Shown here: positions 1 through 11,800 of the stretch, in pieces
How positions within the stretch are numbered: position 1 is the stretch's first letter
Layout: every line of letters starts with the position of its first letter
Assembly: GCF_002865645.1 (NCBI RefSeq)
Contig: NW_020194517.1
Coordinates: forward strand, 620,001 to 684,000
Length of the DNA: 64,000 nt
Reading direction: 5' to 3'
From: Hyaloscypha bicolor E
Taxonomy: Eukaryota > Ascomycota > Leotiomycetes > Helotiales > Hyaloscyphaceae
The notes under the pieces: generated by a model
Told to the model about the DNA's origin: nothing
Seen by the model: only the letters and a program-made list of their open reading frames with translations
Databases searched by the model: none
Translations under genes and position numbers: made by a program

Positions 1-11
1 GAGTCACCAAG

Positions 12-1459
12 ATGTTACGAATGCCACAGGTCATTTTTAGGAATAAATTCCTTCTTCCTTCTCTTCCTCCTCCAACGTGCAAGAAGGTGTTGATCACAGG
101 AGCATCAGGCGGTCTGGGCTTAGCAGCTGCGGTACATTATATCAATTTAGGCGCTTCACTAGTGAGTGCTTTCATCAGGAAATGGCTGAATTTTTCGCGC
201 TAGCTTAGACTCCTGAGGATCCTAATTGCTCCTAAACACACTTGAAGATCCAGGTCTACCTCAATGTCCCAGAAAGCTCTAGATACATTGGTATTCCACA
301 CTTCTCAATATCCAGCATCCCTTTACGCATTTACACTCCATCTCTGCCCTCTCAACAACCCCTAACAAACCCAGGTAATCATCACCGCCCGCGATGCCTC
401 AAAAGGAGAAGCAGCCATCGCCTCAATCGAAGCTCAAACCGGCACCGTCTGGAAAGGAATCGTCAAGCTTATGCTCCTAGACATGAGTGCCTTCGCTTCA
501 ACCAAATGCTTCGCCGACAAACTCAAATCGGAGATCCAAGAGATTGACATTGTCCTGCTAAACGCCGGTGCATTAAACACATCCTTCAACCTCAGATCAG
601 AGGGGTATGAGGAAACGATCCAAGTCACAGTTCTCAGTACCGCGTTATTAGCTCTGCTTCTATTGCCGTGGGTGAAAGTCGCTGGGAAGGGAAAAGCGCA
701 TCTGGGTTTCGTGACGAGTGGGACACATCGGCGTGCAGCCATTGACACCTGGCCGAAAGACAATGTGCTTCAATGGCTGAGTAAGGAAGAGAATTGGCCA
801 TGCAGTATGTATGCAACAGCCAAGTTACTAGAGCAATATGTTGCGAACGAGATTGCGAAGTTGGCCGTAAACCCTTTTGGGGTCCCTGAGGTTATTGTGA
901 ACTCAATGTGTCCTGGTCAATAACCCTTCCACGATAATGAATTTTGCTGATAGTCAGCACAGGAATGGTGAAATCAGACCTCGGAAGAGCATATAAGAAG
1001 AATTATCTGCTCTCGCTGGGTGTAGATATTTTCTCGAATCTGGCTATGAAGACGACGGAAGGTGGTGCGAGGACGCTTGTTCTTGCAACGATGACTACGC
1101 CAGACGAGAATGGGAAGTATTATACGAATTACCAGTCAGATGAGGACTATAAGCTGTACGTTCACATCCCAGAAGACTTCAATCAGCTCTGTGAAACTAG
1201 CGGGGGGGAGGCGGGGTGTTCTCAGTGTCACTAGTTGAATGAGTGGTGCAGAGAATGACTATTTGGTTAACACTTGGTAGTTTTTAGCATGAACTAATCA
1301 TATCACAGGGCTGTCCAACACAACATACTTGGACCAGAAGGACAGGAGATGCAGGCAGAAGTTTGGAAGGAGGTTTTGGCAATTCTGGAGGAGCAAGTCC
1401 CTGACGCGAGAGAGATACTGCACCGAGCGATGGCACAATACCCTTTGATGCGCCTCTGA
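12..1459 (+). CDS. Short-chain dehydrogenase/reductase (SDR), 4 exons
   Basis: NAD(P)-dependent oxidoreductase with a Rossmann fold; substrate unknown. Exons 12-161, 375-915, 963-1155 and 1309-1459 join in phase to give 344 aa. The cofactor motif TGASGGLG is at residues 29-36, the NAG motif at about 113, and the catalytic Ser/Tyr/Lys are S165, Y196 and K200 (YATAK). The family C-terminus (GPEGQEMQAEVWKEVL, then a stop) is recovered only if the 1156-1308 intron is spliced; reading through stops at 1234. Introns are 213, 47 and 153 bases. The frame is open to the window edge upstream of the ATG at 12, so the true start may lie outside. The layout resembles fungal WW-domain-oxidoreductase/retinol-dehydrogenase-like SDRs, but no pathway can be assigned from the neighbours. 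Confidence 0.87.
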
Positions 1460-1674
1460 TTTAGTAATTGGCTCATGTTCTTGTAAATTTGTAATGGCGT
1501 GCGTCTTTCTCTTGAAATTATCTCGCACATTGATATCCTGACTTCATGATTCGTGATTCGTTTCTTCGTTGCCACCGCCATGCTTCGGTCGCAGTCTACT
1601 TTGCGATTCGTAATTGTTTGAAGAAGCCTTGGAGCAATCAGATCATCGTTCATCAAGTCTCCCGGTTTCCGGTG

Positions 1675-3831
1675 TTAACTGAAGTAAACAACCATATCTC
1701 CAGCAGCCTCCGCTCCTACAGCAGCCACCAGTTCAGCAATGATTCCCTTGATAGAACGCGTGCTCCCCATATCGCTCGTTTCCCAACTCACAAGGTCCCC
1801 AGTCTCTGCTTCTGTGTCTCGGACACGTATTTTGATGTGATCGAGGTCAACTTCAGCGAATATCTGCTCTTTCGTGAGTATGCCGGGGATTGATCGTTCG
1901 AAGATAGGCTTTTCGGGGTCTGGTACAGGTCCGTCTTCCTCATTAGATTGTCCATCGAAGTCTGGGTCATCCATATCCGTATCTGTGGAGTCGTCGGTTG
2001 GATTCGCAGGTGTTGGGGTTAGGGGCGCTACCGCCGAAGACGCTGAAAAGAAGCTTGTCAGAAATCTCCATGTTCTGGAAGTGTTTTCGAGTGTGCCAGC
2101 TGAGCAGGGGGATTGCCGGATGGAATGGTTCAACTCGAAAGGAATATCGGCGTTGATATTATAGATGTTCCAACTTGGAAGTGTGTCAACAATCGGACTT
2201 CCCAAATGAACCGACTCGCATTCTGGATCTCTTATTACTTCGTCTGGTGCATCCTGTAACGGAGATTTGACGTTGGTATGCTTCAACAACGCGGGAGGAT
2301 TATCTATAGTTCGGTGGGCTCTATTCTGACTTTTCCAACTTGGAAGGCATATCAATCAAATGTCCCGACCATCGAGAGGATGTTGCAATTGAAGATACTT
2401 CAAGAATTAATGTCCGACATTTAGAAGAACTGAACTCAGAAACATCGGCGTTATTTCCCATGTTCCAACTGGCTCGGGACATATCATAACCAGACTTTTT
2501 AATGTTTTGGGTTGGGAAGAAAAGCGACATTAGGGCCGTGCCAAACTCCAAGACGGACGGGAAGGTGGACGAGTAGAGATTTATGATTTTCCAAATGCAA
2601 AAAGTCGGACACAACGTAAATAGGACAGCCTCGGGTCTTACCTGCTTGTTCAAGTGAAAGGCTCACAAACTTCTTGCTATCCAGCCTTTTCTTCATCTCG
2701 TCGTCCAGCGGATCCCAGTTGTAGGACCCAGGATCCAGCATGTACTGAGGCGTGTAGTCTCCTTTGTATCTCATTTTGACACAGCTGTGGATGTAGAATC
2801 CTGCATACCACCACTTGTATCCTTCTTCCTTTGCCAAGGCAATTTCTCTTAAAGCACCAACTTTTCCAAGGCCATGCTGATGGACAGATTCGTGATAGAT
2901 AAAGTACACGGCACTAACGCATTGTGGAAGGAGATCAAGTACTCCAATGGCGACAAGTGTCCCGTCGATTCGATAACATTGATGGTATGATCCCAATCGG
3001 CGTTCCCGACCATCAAACTTCTCTGCTGACCGAGGCAGTGGAGAATTGCAGAGGAACTTCTTGAAGCCCGGTCTCGATATTCGGTGTGGAGGTTCATGGT
3101 GAACCAGACGTTGATAGTTCTCGAACAGGACATATTTCTCCTCCGTGAACTCATCCGGCTCGAGCGTGACTGTCAAGGAATATGAAGGCTCAGGCGGGGT
3201 TTTCAGGTGTCCCTTTTCGCCTTCATGAACCCGCTCCACTAAATCAAAGTCGGTGTTGCGCTTCTTGGCTTGCTCGCGTGACCTAGGATAGAACTTTGCC
3301 GTGTCTTTGATGTAAGAATCGCCAAGGATATGCTTGTTGAACCGATTCAGAGCCTGCCGTTGATCTTTCGAAGCATGGAAGAGCTCGGAATCGAGACGAA
3401 TTGTGTATTGAGGGCAACATGATGCCAGCTGGTCAGGCTTGTAGAGCAAACTTCCTGACCTTCTCCAACCGCGATTAAGTAGACATTGATAGAACCCAGT
3501 GCTCAAGGAGGTTGTCGATGCGTAATATGAAAAGCCTAAGCAGCCAAAAAGTAAATATTGGGCAGAAACTCGGGTAGAAAAAAGTTCGATGCCCTGCAGA
3601 GAGCCAAAATAGGGGAAAATTCCAGTGCAAAAAAGGACAACCCGCTAGAAACCTGAGACCAGGTGACAAACGGTGTGGAAGATTTACGTTTCTGTGACCT
3701 ACTTCCAGATTTGCTGTGGCAATAGCCACAACTGTTGTTGCTGTATCCTGTCCACTTTTCAGCAATTATATCCAGTGTAATTGGGTTGGCTGCTCACCAA
3801 TAGGGCTCAGGAGCGAGTTGATTTTGTCCAT
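1675..3831 (-). CDS. ATE1: Arginyl-tRNA--protein transferase (ATE1), 4 exons
   Basis: Transfers arginine from Arg-tRNA to acidic N-termini, marking proteins for the N-degron pathway. Exons on the minus strand are 3831-3798, 3747-3688, 3535-2642 and about 2303-1675, giving about 538 aa (yeast Ate1 is 503). The N-terminal Cys cluster NNSCGYCHSKSG is in exon 2 and the family block GFYQCLLNRGWRRSG opens exon 3. The GNAT-like core is visible in YFIYHESVHQHGLGKVGALRE and GYKWWYAGFYIHSC, and the C-terminus ends in the typical SIKGIIAEL region. The join of exons 3 and 4 is the weak point. The intron is long (338 bases). I chose acceptor 2304 because it restores phase, but other small introns are possible. 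Exon 4 opens with a low-complexity Pro/Asp/Ser linker. Confidence 0.88.
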
Positions 3832-4885
3832 AAGAGCGGTAAAAATGAGTGATTCCACTTAAAACTCACTGTCTCCTTCCGCAACTTTGGATCGCAGAGA
3901 ATTCGCAAGAATAAAGTAAAAAGATTTGTAAAGAGGGCAGAAGCAACTATTTAACATAAGCTCGTCTCCCTGTATACGGGCTTGCATCTGTTGTGCTTCA
4001 CAGTCGCGAAAGTGACGTCGATATTTTGTCCTTGGTTGAGAAGGACTAGGCCCGCTAAATTGTGCAGCTTTTTCTTCCACCGCAAGAGTGCCCGGGGTTC
4101 CTTTCGCACTATACTTGATTTGGACTACTGACTGATCTCGATGAATCTCGCTTATGTCATGCGTAGAGAATCAGAGAACGTCTGATTTATGAGACCACGA
4201 CCACAGTTATCACGGTATCACAATTGTGCTGCCTCCATGCCATTTGAATCTGCGATCTGCCAAACAGTAATTGGAGTCGACATCCTCGAGCAATCAGTCG
4301 CCCCCTTGAAACTTCTCATGCGCGCCTCGATGAAGGAAAGCAGAACGCCATTGGCGGGCAATTTGTATACAAGATGAAGATGCGACTCCGTGTACCGAAT
4401 TAAGGCTTCATTCTTCCATTTAACTTATTTGAAGCAGTCTTGTTGAATCTCCTATTTTCATTATTAGCATCGGAACGACAAGCTTATTTAGTTTACGTGT
4501 ATGCGGAAGTGGCTCGTCAGGATTTAAAAGTGCCACTAATGGTGGCTCGTATGTAGAGAAGGACGTTCGCTTTGAAAGTTGCGCGATCTTTAGTGACAGC
4601 TTACAAGGAAATCGGAGACCCAGTCACCCTGGCGCTGTACTAGGACTTCTTTCTTCAAATATCGTTCCCATCGGTGATGTTTGACGTGGCTACTCCTATG
4701 TTAAATCAGAACGTCATTCTTCTGATATTGGATGTTGAGCCTCGATCCGTGGTATCTAGTCATCAGGTTGAGTAAGGAGCAGCAGATGCGAGTAGTGCGG
4801 GGGCCGGCCGCCTTCGACGCACCATCCAGAGATTCCAGACTGAATGGGCGGTTCTAAGAGGCCTAAGGAGAGTGGGGGTTGGGTA

Positions 4886-4915
4886 AGGGCTGGTGAGGGC
4901 TGGTGAGGGCTGGTG
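4886..4915. repeat. Decamer tandem repeat (agggctggtg)x3
   Basis: Three perfect copies of agggctggtg stand in tandem, and a partial copy (ggtgagggctg) follows about 5 bases later. It lies in the non-coding leader upstream of the Nudix gene and is a plain microsatellite-like tract. Confidence 0.9.
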
Positions 4916-5727
4916 ACAGTGGTGAGGGCTGTTCAAGGCAAAGAAAATCCGAAGCCAACGCTGTAGATGAACGTCGTCGAAGCGATCAAACACGTTCCTC
5001 GTGGCACGGAAAACCATTGGAGAATGGCTTTGGATTTAGGGTTACGTCTCTTACCAATAGCGCGCGTTTGGCATGCCCAGCAGCCCAGGGTCTGCATCCC
5101 GCAGGGCCGTACACACCACCGGAAGCTGACGATGAGGCGGCTACTTCGGTTAGGGAAGGAGAATGCGGACAGAATGCGGACAGGATGCCGACGTGGGATG
5201 GCGAGTCGCAACGGGGGACGAGCTGAGGGTTGCAGCGCAGATATAAGAGCCGTCCTGGAGTACCTGGCCCTGGGCCTAGGCGATTGAAGGGGGGAGGAAG
5301 GAGAGAAGGAGAGGGAGCGGAAGAGGTCTGGAGACAGGTACTTGTAGAATGCAGAATTTGCATCTACATCTGCATTTGTCGGAGCCGGCAGGGCGGGCCA
5401 ATATGCAGCAGCTGCTGCAGCTGTGCCATGTGCGAGGGTCAGCCTGCCGGCAAAGGCTGTTTGGCTCTGAATACATTGCATTGCTGCGCTGTCCGGTGAT
5501 GGTGCTGTGCAGGCAGTCGACTCTGATGTTGTTACTTACGAGTAGTGGGGGTGCTGCATGTGAACCTCGTTCTTCCACTTCCCTTCCAGACGCCGTGGCC
5601 AAGTCGGCGTAGAGCGCCTCCAAACAGAGGCTATCTGCCAGTCATGGCTAGGCGGATGCAAGTAGCTTTGCTGCTTCTCTGCGTAACGTCGAAGCAAATA
5701 ATTTACTCCGTACTAGACCAAGGCTTC

Positions 5728-5762
5728 CTCCACATCCACCTCCACCTCCACCTCCACCCCCA
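5728..5762. repeat. Short CCACCT repeat tract
   Basis: Pyrimidine-rich hexamer repeat (tccacc/cctcca units) about 260 bases upstream of the Nudix start codon. CT-rich tracts of this kind are common in fungal promoters. No further role can be read from it. Confidence 0.8.
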
Positions 5763-6020
5763 TCAGCGTCCTTTTCTCACTGCCAGACCACCTCTCCTCT
5801 ACTACCTAGCACCTTCCCACCAGGTCCGCCTCTTCAATCTCGAACTTTTTCTTGCTTCTGTGTTCCCCTGGCAGCAATTTTAGTCTCCCAAGCAGGCGCC
5901 ACCCCACAAATTCCACCATGCCCGAGCTTTAAAAGCTGCAACAAATTCCAAACTTCTCGGAAGAGGAGCAAATCCTCTCGGGCGCCCTCGTCACCGAGGT
6001 GGCGCACTGTCTTCATTATC

Positions 6021-6588
6021 ATGTCGTCGTCAAGCCGCTCAATGGAGTCCCGCACAGGCCGCTCCAAGCAGAGTAAGTTGAGAATTTCCCAATTTGAGGA
6101 GGATGCCCTGCCTGGACTTCTCTCTTACAAATCAGCACAGAATTCAAGCTGACGGTCCTTTAGGATACAGCGAGTCCGGGGATAGACTAGTAGCAGGCGT
6201 AGTACCTTTGAACGAAGCCAAAACCCACGTCCTCTTGATCCAGTCCACTCGAAGACACGGCTGGGTCCTTCCCAAGGGCGGATGGGAGTCTGATGAGAGT
6301 TGCACTGAGGCTGCACAGCGGGAGGCATGGGAAGAGGCAGGAATTGTTTGCAACGTCGACTATGATCTCGGCACAATCAGAGATACTCGAGCTCCCAAGC
6401 ACATGTCCAAAGACGCCCCCAAGTCTCTATACCAGTTCTACGAGGTCACGGTCACAAGGGAGGAGGCAGATTGGCCGGAGAAGCATAAGAGGACTCGACA
6501 GTGGGCAAACTTTGCGGAAGCTTCAGAAGCTCTCAAACACCGTCCGGAACTCCTTGAAGCTCTCAAGCGGTCAACCATTCAGCGGTAG
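6021..6588 (+). CDS. Nudix hydrolase, diphosphoinositol-polyphosphate phosphohydrolase type
   Basis: Nudix pyrophosphohydrolase of the Aps1/DIPP type, which in yeast cleaves inositol pyrophosphates and diadenosine polyphosphates. Two exons, 6021-6072 and 6164-6588, give 158 aa. The 91-base intron (gtaagt...ctttag, with a ctgac branch site) joins RTGRSKQ to RYSESGDRLVAGVVPL in phase 1. The Nudix box reads GGWESDESCTEAAQREAWEEAGI, with the REAWEE core intact. The GWVLPKGG stretch before it is typical of the DIPP subgroup. The start at 6021 is chosen because the short MESRTGRSKQ leader is what the family carries; the ATG at 6042 is a possible alternative. The longer unspliced frame from 6094 would read through the intron. 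Confidence 0.88.
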
Positions 6589-7432
6589 CCTTGCGGGCCC
6601 GGCGTTCTATCCATCCACACTGCAGTCGCGGCGCAACAGCACTTGTCGTACAGGTCGAGGTTGCCTACGTCAGCCCCTGGATCGAGAGCTATAGGATGTC
6701 GGGGTCCGAAAACAGCAGAGATTGCAAAATTCGCGGTGAATTTCCTCGGTTTCTCCAGTTTCAGTCAGGTCGTCGGTACAAGGAGCGTAGCTTCGCAGGC
6801 TGGGTCGTTTCCTTTGGCAAACATCATCGTTGATCATTTCCCCTGCACTAGAAGACAATCAAGTCGGATTCTGCCGTACTTTTTAATCCAATGGCCAACT
6901 TCATTGATCCGGCACTGACAGACCTTGTCGATTTGGTTATCCCCACAAGCACCAACCAAAATGCGGAGCATTCTCATGGGGGTTTTGGCATTTCATAAGA
7001 CATTTTGCATTTTGCATTTGCATGGCGTTTTCAGACAGGGGCATAAAATGGGCATGCATAGGAAGGAGGCGTCGATGGCAGACGTAAATTTAACACAAAA
7101 GACCTGTACATGTAGAAAGCGGCTTGATATCTTATCTGTGTTCTTAAGGCCTCTAGACCTTTAGAATAAGATAATCGTCCAAGCCGCTGAGTAATCAAAA
7201 GTCGATTTCACTAAAGAAACGCGTTTTATTCCCGTCCAATTTTTTGTGGCTCGATGTGGTCCCTTGCATGCGGCTCTCCTCTCCAGAAACGTCACCAAAG
7301 TTCAGCCCAACGTTCGTTTCCACCGACTCATCTCTCGCCTCCCCTGCCATCACAGAGATTTCTCCCAACGCACGCGACTATGGGTTGGAGCTCATGATAT
7401 CGAATTCTTGACCTCATCGCCCATTGTGCAAA
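6589..7432. other. Intergenic region, Nudix 3' end to LSM1
   Basis: About 840 bases with no supportable gene. It should hold the Nudix 3' UTR and the LSM1 promoter. Only short frames without family resemblance are present. Confidence 0.6.
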
Positions 7433-8209
7433 ATGGAAAACCTCACACTTGAGGAAGTCCCTCCACAGGGAGCGCCGGGCGGGGCGCAAATGCCACTTCC
7501 AGGACCAGGCATGCCACCACCTCCGAACCAGCAATTGCCGCCGCAGATGTTCACCACTGCTGCGCAATTACTAGATATGACTGATAGTACGGATTTCTCT
7601 GTCTTCACTTTTAAATCTTCCTCGGGGGCAGTGGCTCTGCTCTCAGCCGTCGCTCTGTCTTTGCTCCGTACTTTCCAAGGATCAAGCACGTCTACTTGGG
7701 ATCATGCGTTCACTTTTCAAGGGAAACAAATGGGCTAATCTTACTTACTTTAGAAAAACTCATGGTCGCCCTCCGCGACGGCAGAAAACTAATCGGTGTC
7801 CTCCGCAGCTGGGACCAATTCGGTACCTACATCCCCTTCCCCTCTCCTCCCTTTCTAACAATTACCCCCAGCAAACCTCGTCCTCCAATCCACAGTCGAG
7901 CGCGTCTTCGTTCCCCCACCCTCTACTTCCTCCTCCAGCAATCCTTCCACACCCACACAGCCAGGACTCTACGCCGACATCCCCAAAGGCATCTTCCTAG
8001 TGAGAGGCGAAAATGTGTTGTTGCTGGGAGAGATCGATTTAGATAAAGACGATGATCCCCCGCCGGGATATGAGAAGGCGGAGGCGGAAGTGGTGCATAA
8101 GCTTGCGAAGGAGAGGCAGGCTAAGGAGTCTCAGATTGAGAAGGTTAGGTTGGGGAAGTTGAAAGAACTGGGATTTGAGGGGGAGAATACTGGGGAGGCG
8201 CTCATCTGA
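7433..8209 (+). CDS. LSM1: U6 snRNA-associated Sm-like protein LSm1
   Basis: Subunit of the cytoplasmic Lsm1-7 ring that binds oligoadenylated mRNA 3' ends and promotes decapping with Pat1. Exons 7433-7586, 7754-7822 and 7872-8209 join in phase to 186 aa. Sm motif 1 is KKLMVALRDGRKLIGVLRSWDQF and continues as ANLVLQSTVERV. Sm motif 2 is GIFLVRGENVLLLGEIDLD. The N-terminus carries a Pro/Gln-rich extension and a Ser/Pro loop separates the two Sm motifs. The C-terminal helix (KAEAEVVHKLAKERQAKE) is typical of LSm1 rather than of the other LSm proteins. The first intron starts with the less usual gtacgg. Reading through it gives a false longer frame. Confidence 0.93.
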
Positions 8210-8980
8210 CGAATGGAGGGTGGGGGAGAACGGCGGCTTTCGTGATATCAAAAATGGGCTAGAGGAAGAATGGAAGTGGGGGGGCTGTCACTTTGCAGAA
8301 TATTGTGAAATGCATCAAGTTTCAGCGGGAGATGGATGGTTGAAATGAATTAGTGGTCTTGAAAGCCGCTATGCTTAGAACTCGTATGAAATGGGTGGCA
8401 TGGCTTTGCTCATTCAATCCGAAAAGATTTCCGGGGCTGTGAGACATGGTTCGCCTGTTCAGAAGCCATTTGTTGCGCTGAGATCGATAAACCCTGCGAT
8501 TTCGACTCCTGATCATGAAATCTAAATGTGAGTAAAGCGAAGTTGTGAAGTTTGGGGGTTCGTAATAGTCAAATTATCTTCAACGGATAAAAAAATCTCA
8601 AAGGGATGAAGAAGTATTCTCCTACCTTCATCCGATGCTGGAATTTCCACGTTGTGGAAGGGCGAATGATTGTACTGAACAGATCTGGTAGTACTTGAAC
8701 AATTCCACATGATTTAAGTATCAAGGGGATATACAAGTATTTGAATTACTCAACGCTACCTCGACGACAACATCCTCATGTTTTTTGTAAAGTTAGTCTT
8801 GGGATGAGTAAAGATTCACTTGACCGTAAAATGACAAAGGAAAGAAAGTAAGGGTATATTAGGCAATTGACAAATGAAAATGCCTCCCAATCCCAAAGCC
8901 TCTTCATTTCCAACAGTATCCCTTCAACCCAGAGCCCGTCCTAACTCCTGTTCCAAGCCAACTCATGCCACACAGATATC
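8210..8980. other. Intergenic region between convergent LSM1 and hypothetical gene
   Basis: About 770 bases between the 3' ends of two convergent genes. No supportable frame, RNA gene or repeat was seen. Confidence 0.6.
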
Positions 8981-9436
8981 CTACGCAGCAGGCGTCTCCG
9001 CACTCGCCGTCTCATCCTCCGTCGCCTTCTCAGTCTTCTTAATCGCCTCCTCCAACTTCCTCTTCTTCTCGGCAGCCTTCTCCCTCTTCTTCGCCTCCCC
9101 CTTCTCCTTCTGCGCATCCCTTTTGACCCTCGCCCCTTCACTAATCACTGCCGGCCCCGCCCTCACAACATGCCAACTATATACCATGCCCGCCTTGAAG
9201 CTCACCCACGAGTTCTTGAAATGCTCTTTGGCCTTCTTGATGTCATTTTTGGCGTACGTGGCGCGGCGTTTGGCGCGGTACTGTTGCTCTGCTCGTTGGG
9301 CACGCTGGAAGGCTGAGGATGCCTGTTCGCGATTCGCACGCAGCCCGAGTTCTGTTCCTGAAGTGCCCGGACGGCCGTTGGGTGGGAGGGGCTTGTCTTT
9401 GAGGCCAAGGGCTCCGGTGGCTTCTGCTTGGGACAT
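8981..9436 (-). CDS. Small basic coiled-coil protein of unknown function
   Basis: Single-exon frame of 151 aa from an ATG at 9436. The product is strongly charged. An N-terminal loop rich in Gly/Pro (residues 1-35) is followed by a long helix-prone Arg/Gln/Lys region. The distinctive middle block is FKNSWVSFKAGMVYSWHVVRAG (about residues 72-93), and the tail is Lys/Glu-rich (EKGEAKKREKAAEKKRKLEE). There is no signal peptide or transmembrane segment. The Trp/Tyr-containing block looks conserved rather than random and codon use is normal, so I accept it as a gene, but I do not recognise a family with known function. A Lys-rich C-terminus like this often marks nuclear or ribosome-associated proteins, which is only a guess. 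Confidence 0.7.
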   Translation of the reverse strand: MSQAEATGALGLKDKPLPPNGRPGTSGTELGLRANREQASSAFQRAQRAEQQYRAKRRATYAKNDIKKAKEHFKNSWVSFKAGMVYSWHVVRAGPAVISEGARVKRDAQKEKGEAKKREKAAEKKRKLEEAIKKTEKATEDETASAETPAA

Positions 9437-10042
9437 TGTGTATAACTTCGCGAAATGTTGGAAAAGAAGGGAGATAAATTAAAGCTTGTATATATCACTT
9501 CACTGAGGGAAAATGAAAGAGACGTCCATTAAGTGGAATGATGGCAGATGTGAGAATGAAGAGGGGGATCGTGAAGCGCGTGAGAAGAATCCACCAGGAA
9601 ATATATCCAAGAGAGATTACCTTTATGCCTGTCGCAATTTTGCGCGACTTCGACGACACATCACCAGGAGCTGCTTACTCGAAGTCCAATCGCTTTGTGA
9701 AATTTTCCTTCTTGAAATCAATGCATTGATGGCGAAGAGGTTGATCCTTGTCAATCTTCTCGTGGCAGCTATCAAAAGGTGGAAAGAAACGGATTCGACA
9801 AGGGAGGGCGCGGAGATCTCTTATGTGAGTCATTTTCATGCCATTTCAGATGTTCTAGAGTGTTTGATGAGGCGTGGGTGGCGCGTGAAAGAGGTGGAGA
9901 AACGCGTTTAGTAAGGTGAGGGTTGTTTCAATATGAGAAGCGATCAGGGGCTTTGAGTTGGCCAATGAGGACTGAACTGGTCTGGTCTACACTAAAACGG
10001 CTGATCAGGAGAGGAAAGATTGACTCCAATTTTTATTTTTTA
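9437..10042. other. Intergenic region upstream of the 8981-9436 gene and downstream of trpE
   Basis: About 600 bases that should hold the promoter of the basic hypothetical gene and the 3' UTR of trpE. A plus-strand frame of 132 codons at 9513-9911 has no family resemblance and is not called. Confidence 0.55.
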
Positions 10043-11800
10043 TCATGCAAAGTACCCATCTTGCTGCTCCCTTTTCTTGGTGGGGTAAGGAGTCAGCATC
10101 GGCTTTCCTCCATTCATTTGTTCCTTCAGATATCGCTCCTCGGCATTCTGGAGGGAAGTCATGCTGGCCCTGAGCTTATTCATCGTCTCGATGTACTCGT
10201 CGTAGGGATCCGAATCAAACACTATGCCGCCCCCTAATATGGCGCAGACAATTAGCATTTCATTCTCCAAGAATTGATTCCCTCGAGTGTCCGACCCCTG
10301 GCAAGGAATACTCACCTGCTTGCAGATATGCGATCTTGTCCTTAAACACCATGGTCCTCAAGGCAATACAGGTATCCATCGCTCCCTCGGTTTCGTTGCC
10401 ATCGGTATCAACGCTCGCATAACCAAAGTAGCCCACGGCTCCAGCATAGACGCCTCGCTTCTCCTTCTCCAGTTCCGCAATGAGTTCCATTGCCTTTACT
10501 TTGGGTGCTCCAGAGGTGGTACCAGCGGGAAATATAGACCTGAAAGCATCAAATCTAGTCATGCCCTTTCTCAGGACTCCGGAAACCTGCGAAACCAGAT
10601 GCTGGACATGGCTGAACTTCTCCACAACCATTAAGCGATCGACTCTGGTAGTCAACGGATCACACACTCGATTGACGTCGTTTCTCGCAAGGTCAACAAG
10701 CATGACATGTTCTGCTCTATCTTTTAATGACTGTCGAAGTTCTTCCGCAAGCACATCGTCTTCTTGGAGATTTTTCCCCCTTCGCACAGTTCCAGCAATC
10801 GGGTGGGTAATGATGCGTCCTTCTTCTTCTTTCACAAGAAGTTCTGGAGAAGCACCGATTATTTGGAATCCTTCGCAGTCTATGTAGAACAGATATGGAG
10901 ATGGGTTTACTCTCCGTAGTTGTCGGTATATGTTAAAGGGGTGAAGAGAAGTTGGCCTAGCGATTCGTTGAGACGGTACAGCTTGGATGATATCACCTGC
11001 CATAACATGCTCCTTCAACTTCTTGACATGTCCTTCGTATCCTGCCTGTCCGATGTTCGAAGTGTATTTCTGGTCGAGTTTTATAGGGGGTTGATAGGGG
11101 GGGGTTGCATCTCCGGACAGAAGCACATTGATCATCTCGAAGATGGTAGTTTCGGCTTTCCTATAGGCATCTTCAAGATTTGAAGGATCCTCGGGAATGT
11201 GAAGGTAGGTGATGATCTTTACAGCCTCGTAGAATCGATCAAAGGCGACGATCGTATCGAACAGCATGAATAACGATTCGGGCACTTTCAATACATCTTG
11301 CATCGGCCTGGCAGTCTTTGGCTCAAAGTACCGCACGCAGTCGTAACCAACATAACCAATGGCTCCTCCAGTGAGTGGTGGTAGTTTCAATCCTGGAACT
11401 TCTGCCACCCTGGTCATCGCAAGCTCTGCCTCCAGACCTGGGAGTGGATCCACAGACTCGCCATGTCCTTCTCCAGTTTTGAGGACCTTTCGAGGACCTG
11501 CACCCACAAAGCTGTAGTTTCCAACCCTCTCCGACGCCGCACTCTCAAATAAAAAGGAGAACTCGGACTTGTATTGTGCGGAGATCTTGAGGTATGCCTG
11601 TGAAGGAGTGATCAGGTCGGAGGAGATTTCAGAAAAGACGGGGACTCGATTTGGAGCATTCGGTTTGCCATTGAACTTTTTCAGCAGATCCCGTACGGCT
11701 TCCAAGGAAGGCTGGAGGTCCTGGCTTACTGTAAGCTTTCCCATCATGCACAAATATGAAGAGTCACAGAATAAATAAACAAACCTACTCCGGCAGACAT
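10043..11800 (-). CDS. trpE: Anthranilate synthase component I (TrpE)
   Basis: Chorismate-binding subunit that makes anthranilate with glutamine-derived ammonia, the first committed step of tryptophan synthesis. Three exons on the minus strand (11800-11785, 11728-10316 and 10233-10043) total 539 aa. The 16-base first exon encodes MSAGV and joins VSQDLQPSLEAV through a gtttgt...ttacag intron; a start at an in-intron ATG (MGKL) is less likely. The regulatory region shows FLFESAA near residue 65, the position of the LLES-type feedback motif. The catalytic core contains HPIAGTVRRG, EHVMLVDLARNDV and FPAGTTSGAPKVKAMELI. The last exon begins GGGIVFDSDPYDEY, the family C-terminus. The glutamine amidotransferase subunit is not in this window. 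Confidence 0.95.

Larger units (their letters stand above)
3832..6020. other. Intergenic region between divergent ATE1 and Nudix genes
   Basis: About 2.2 kb without a gene I can support. All open frames are short, overlap on both strands and match no family. The 4750-5900 part is rich in CT/GA and small tandem repeats, as expected for an upstream promoter or leader of the Nudix gene. No tRNA-like fold was recognised. Confidence 0.6.

Noticed and set aside
10287..11183. Plus-strand frames of 87-135 codons across trpE
   Set aside because: Antisense shadows of a highly conserved minus-strand gene.
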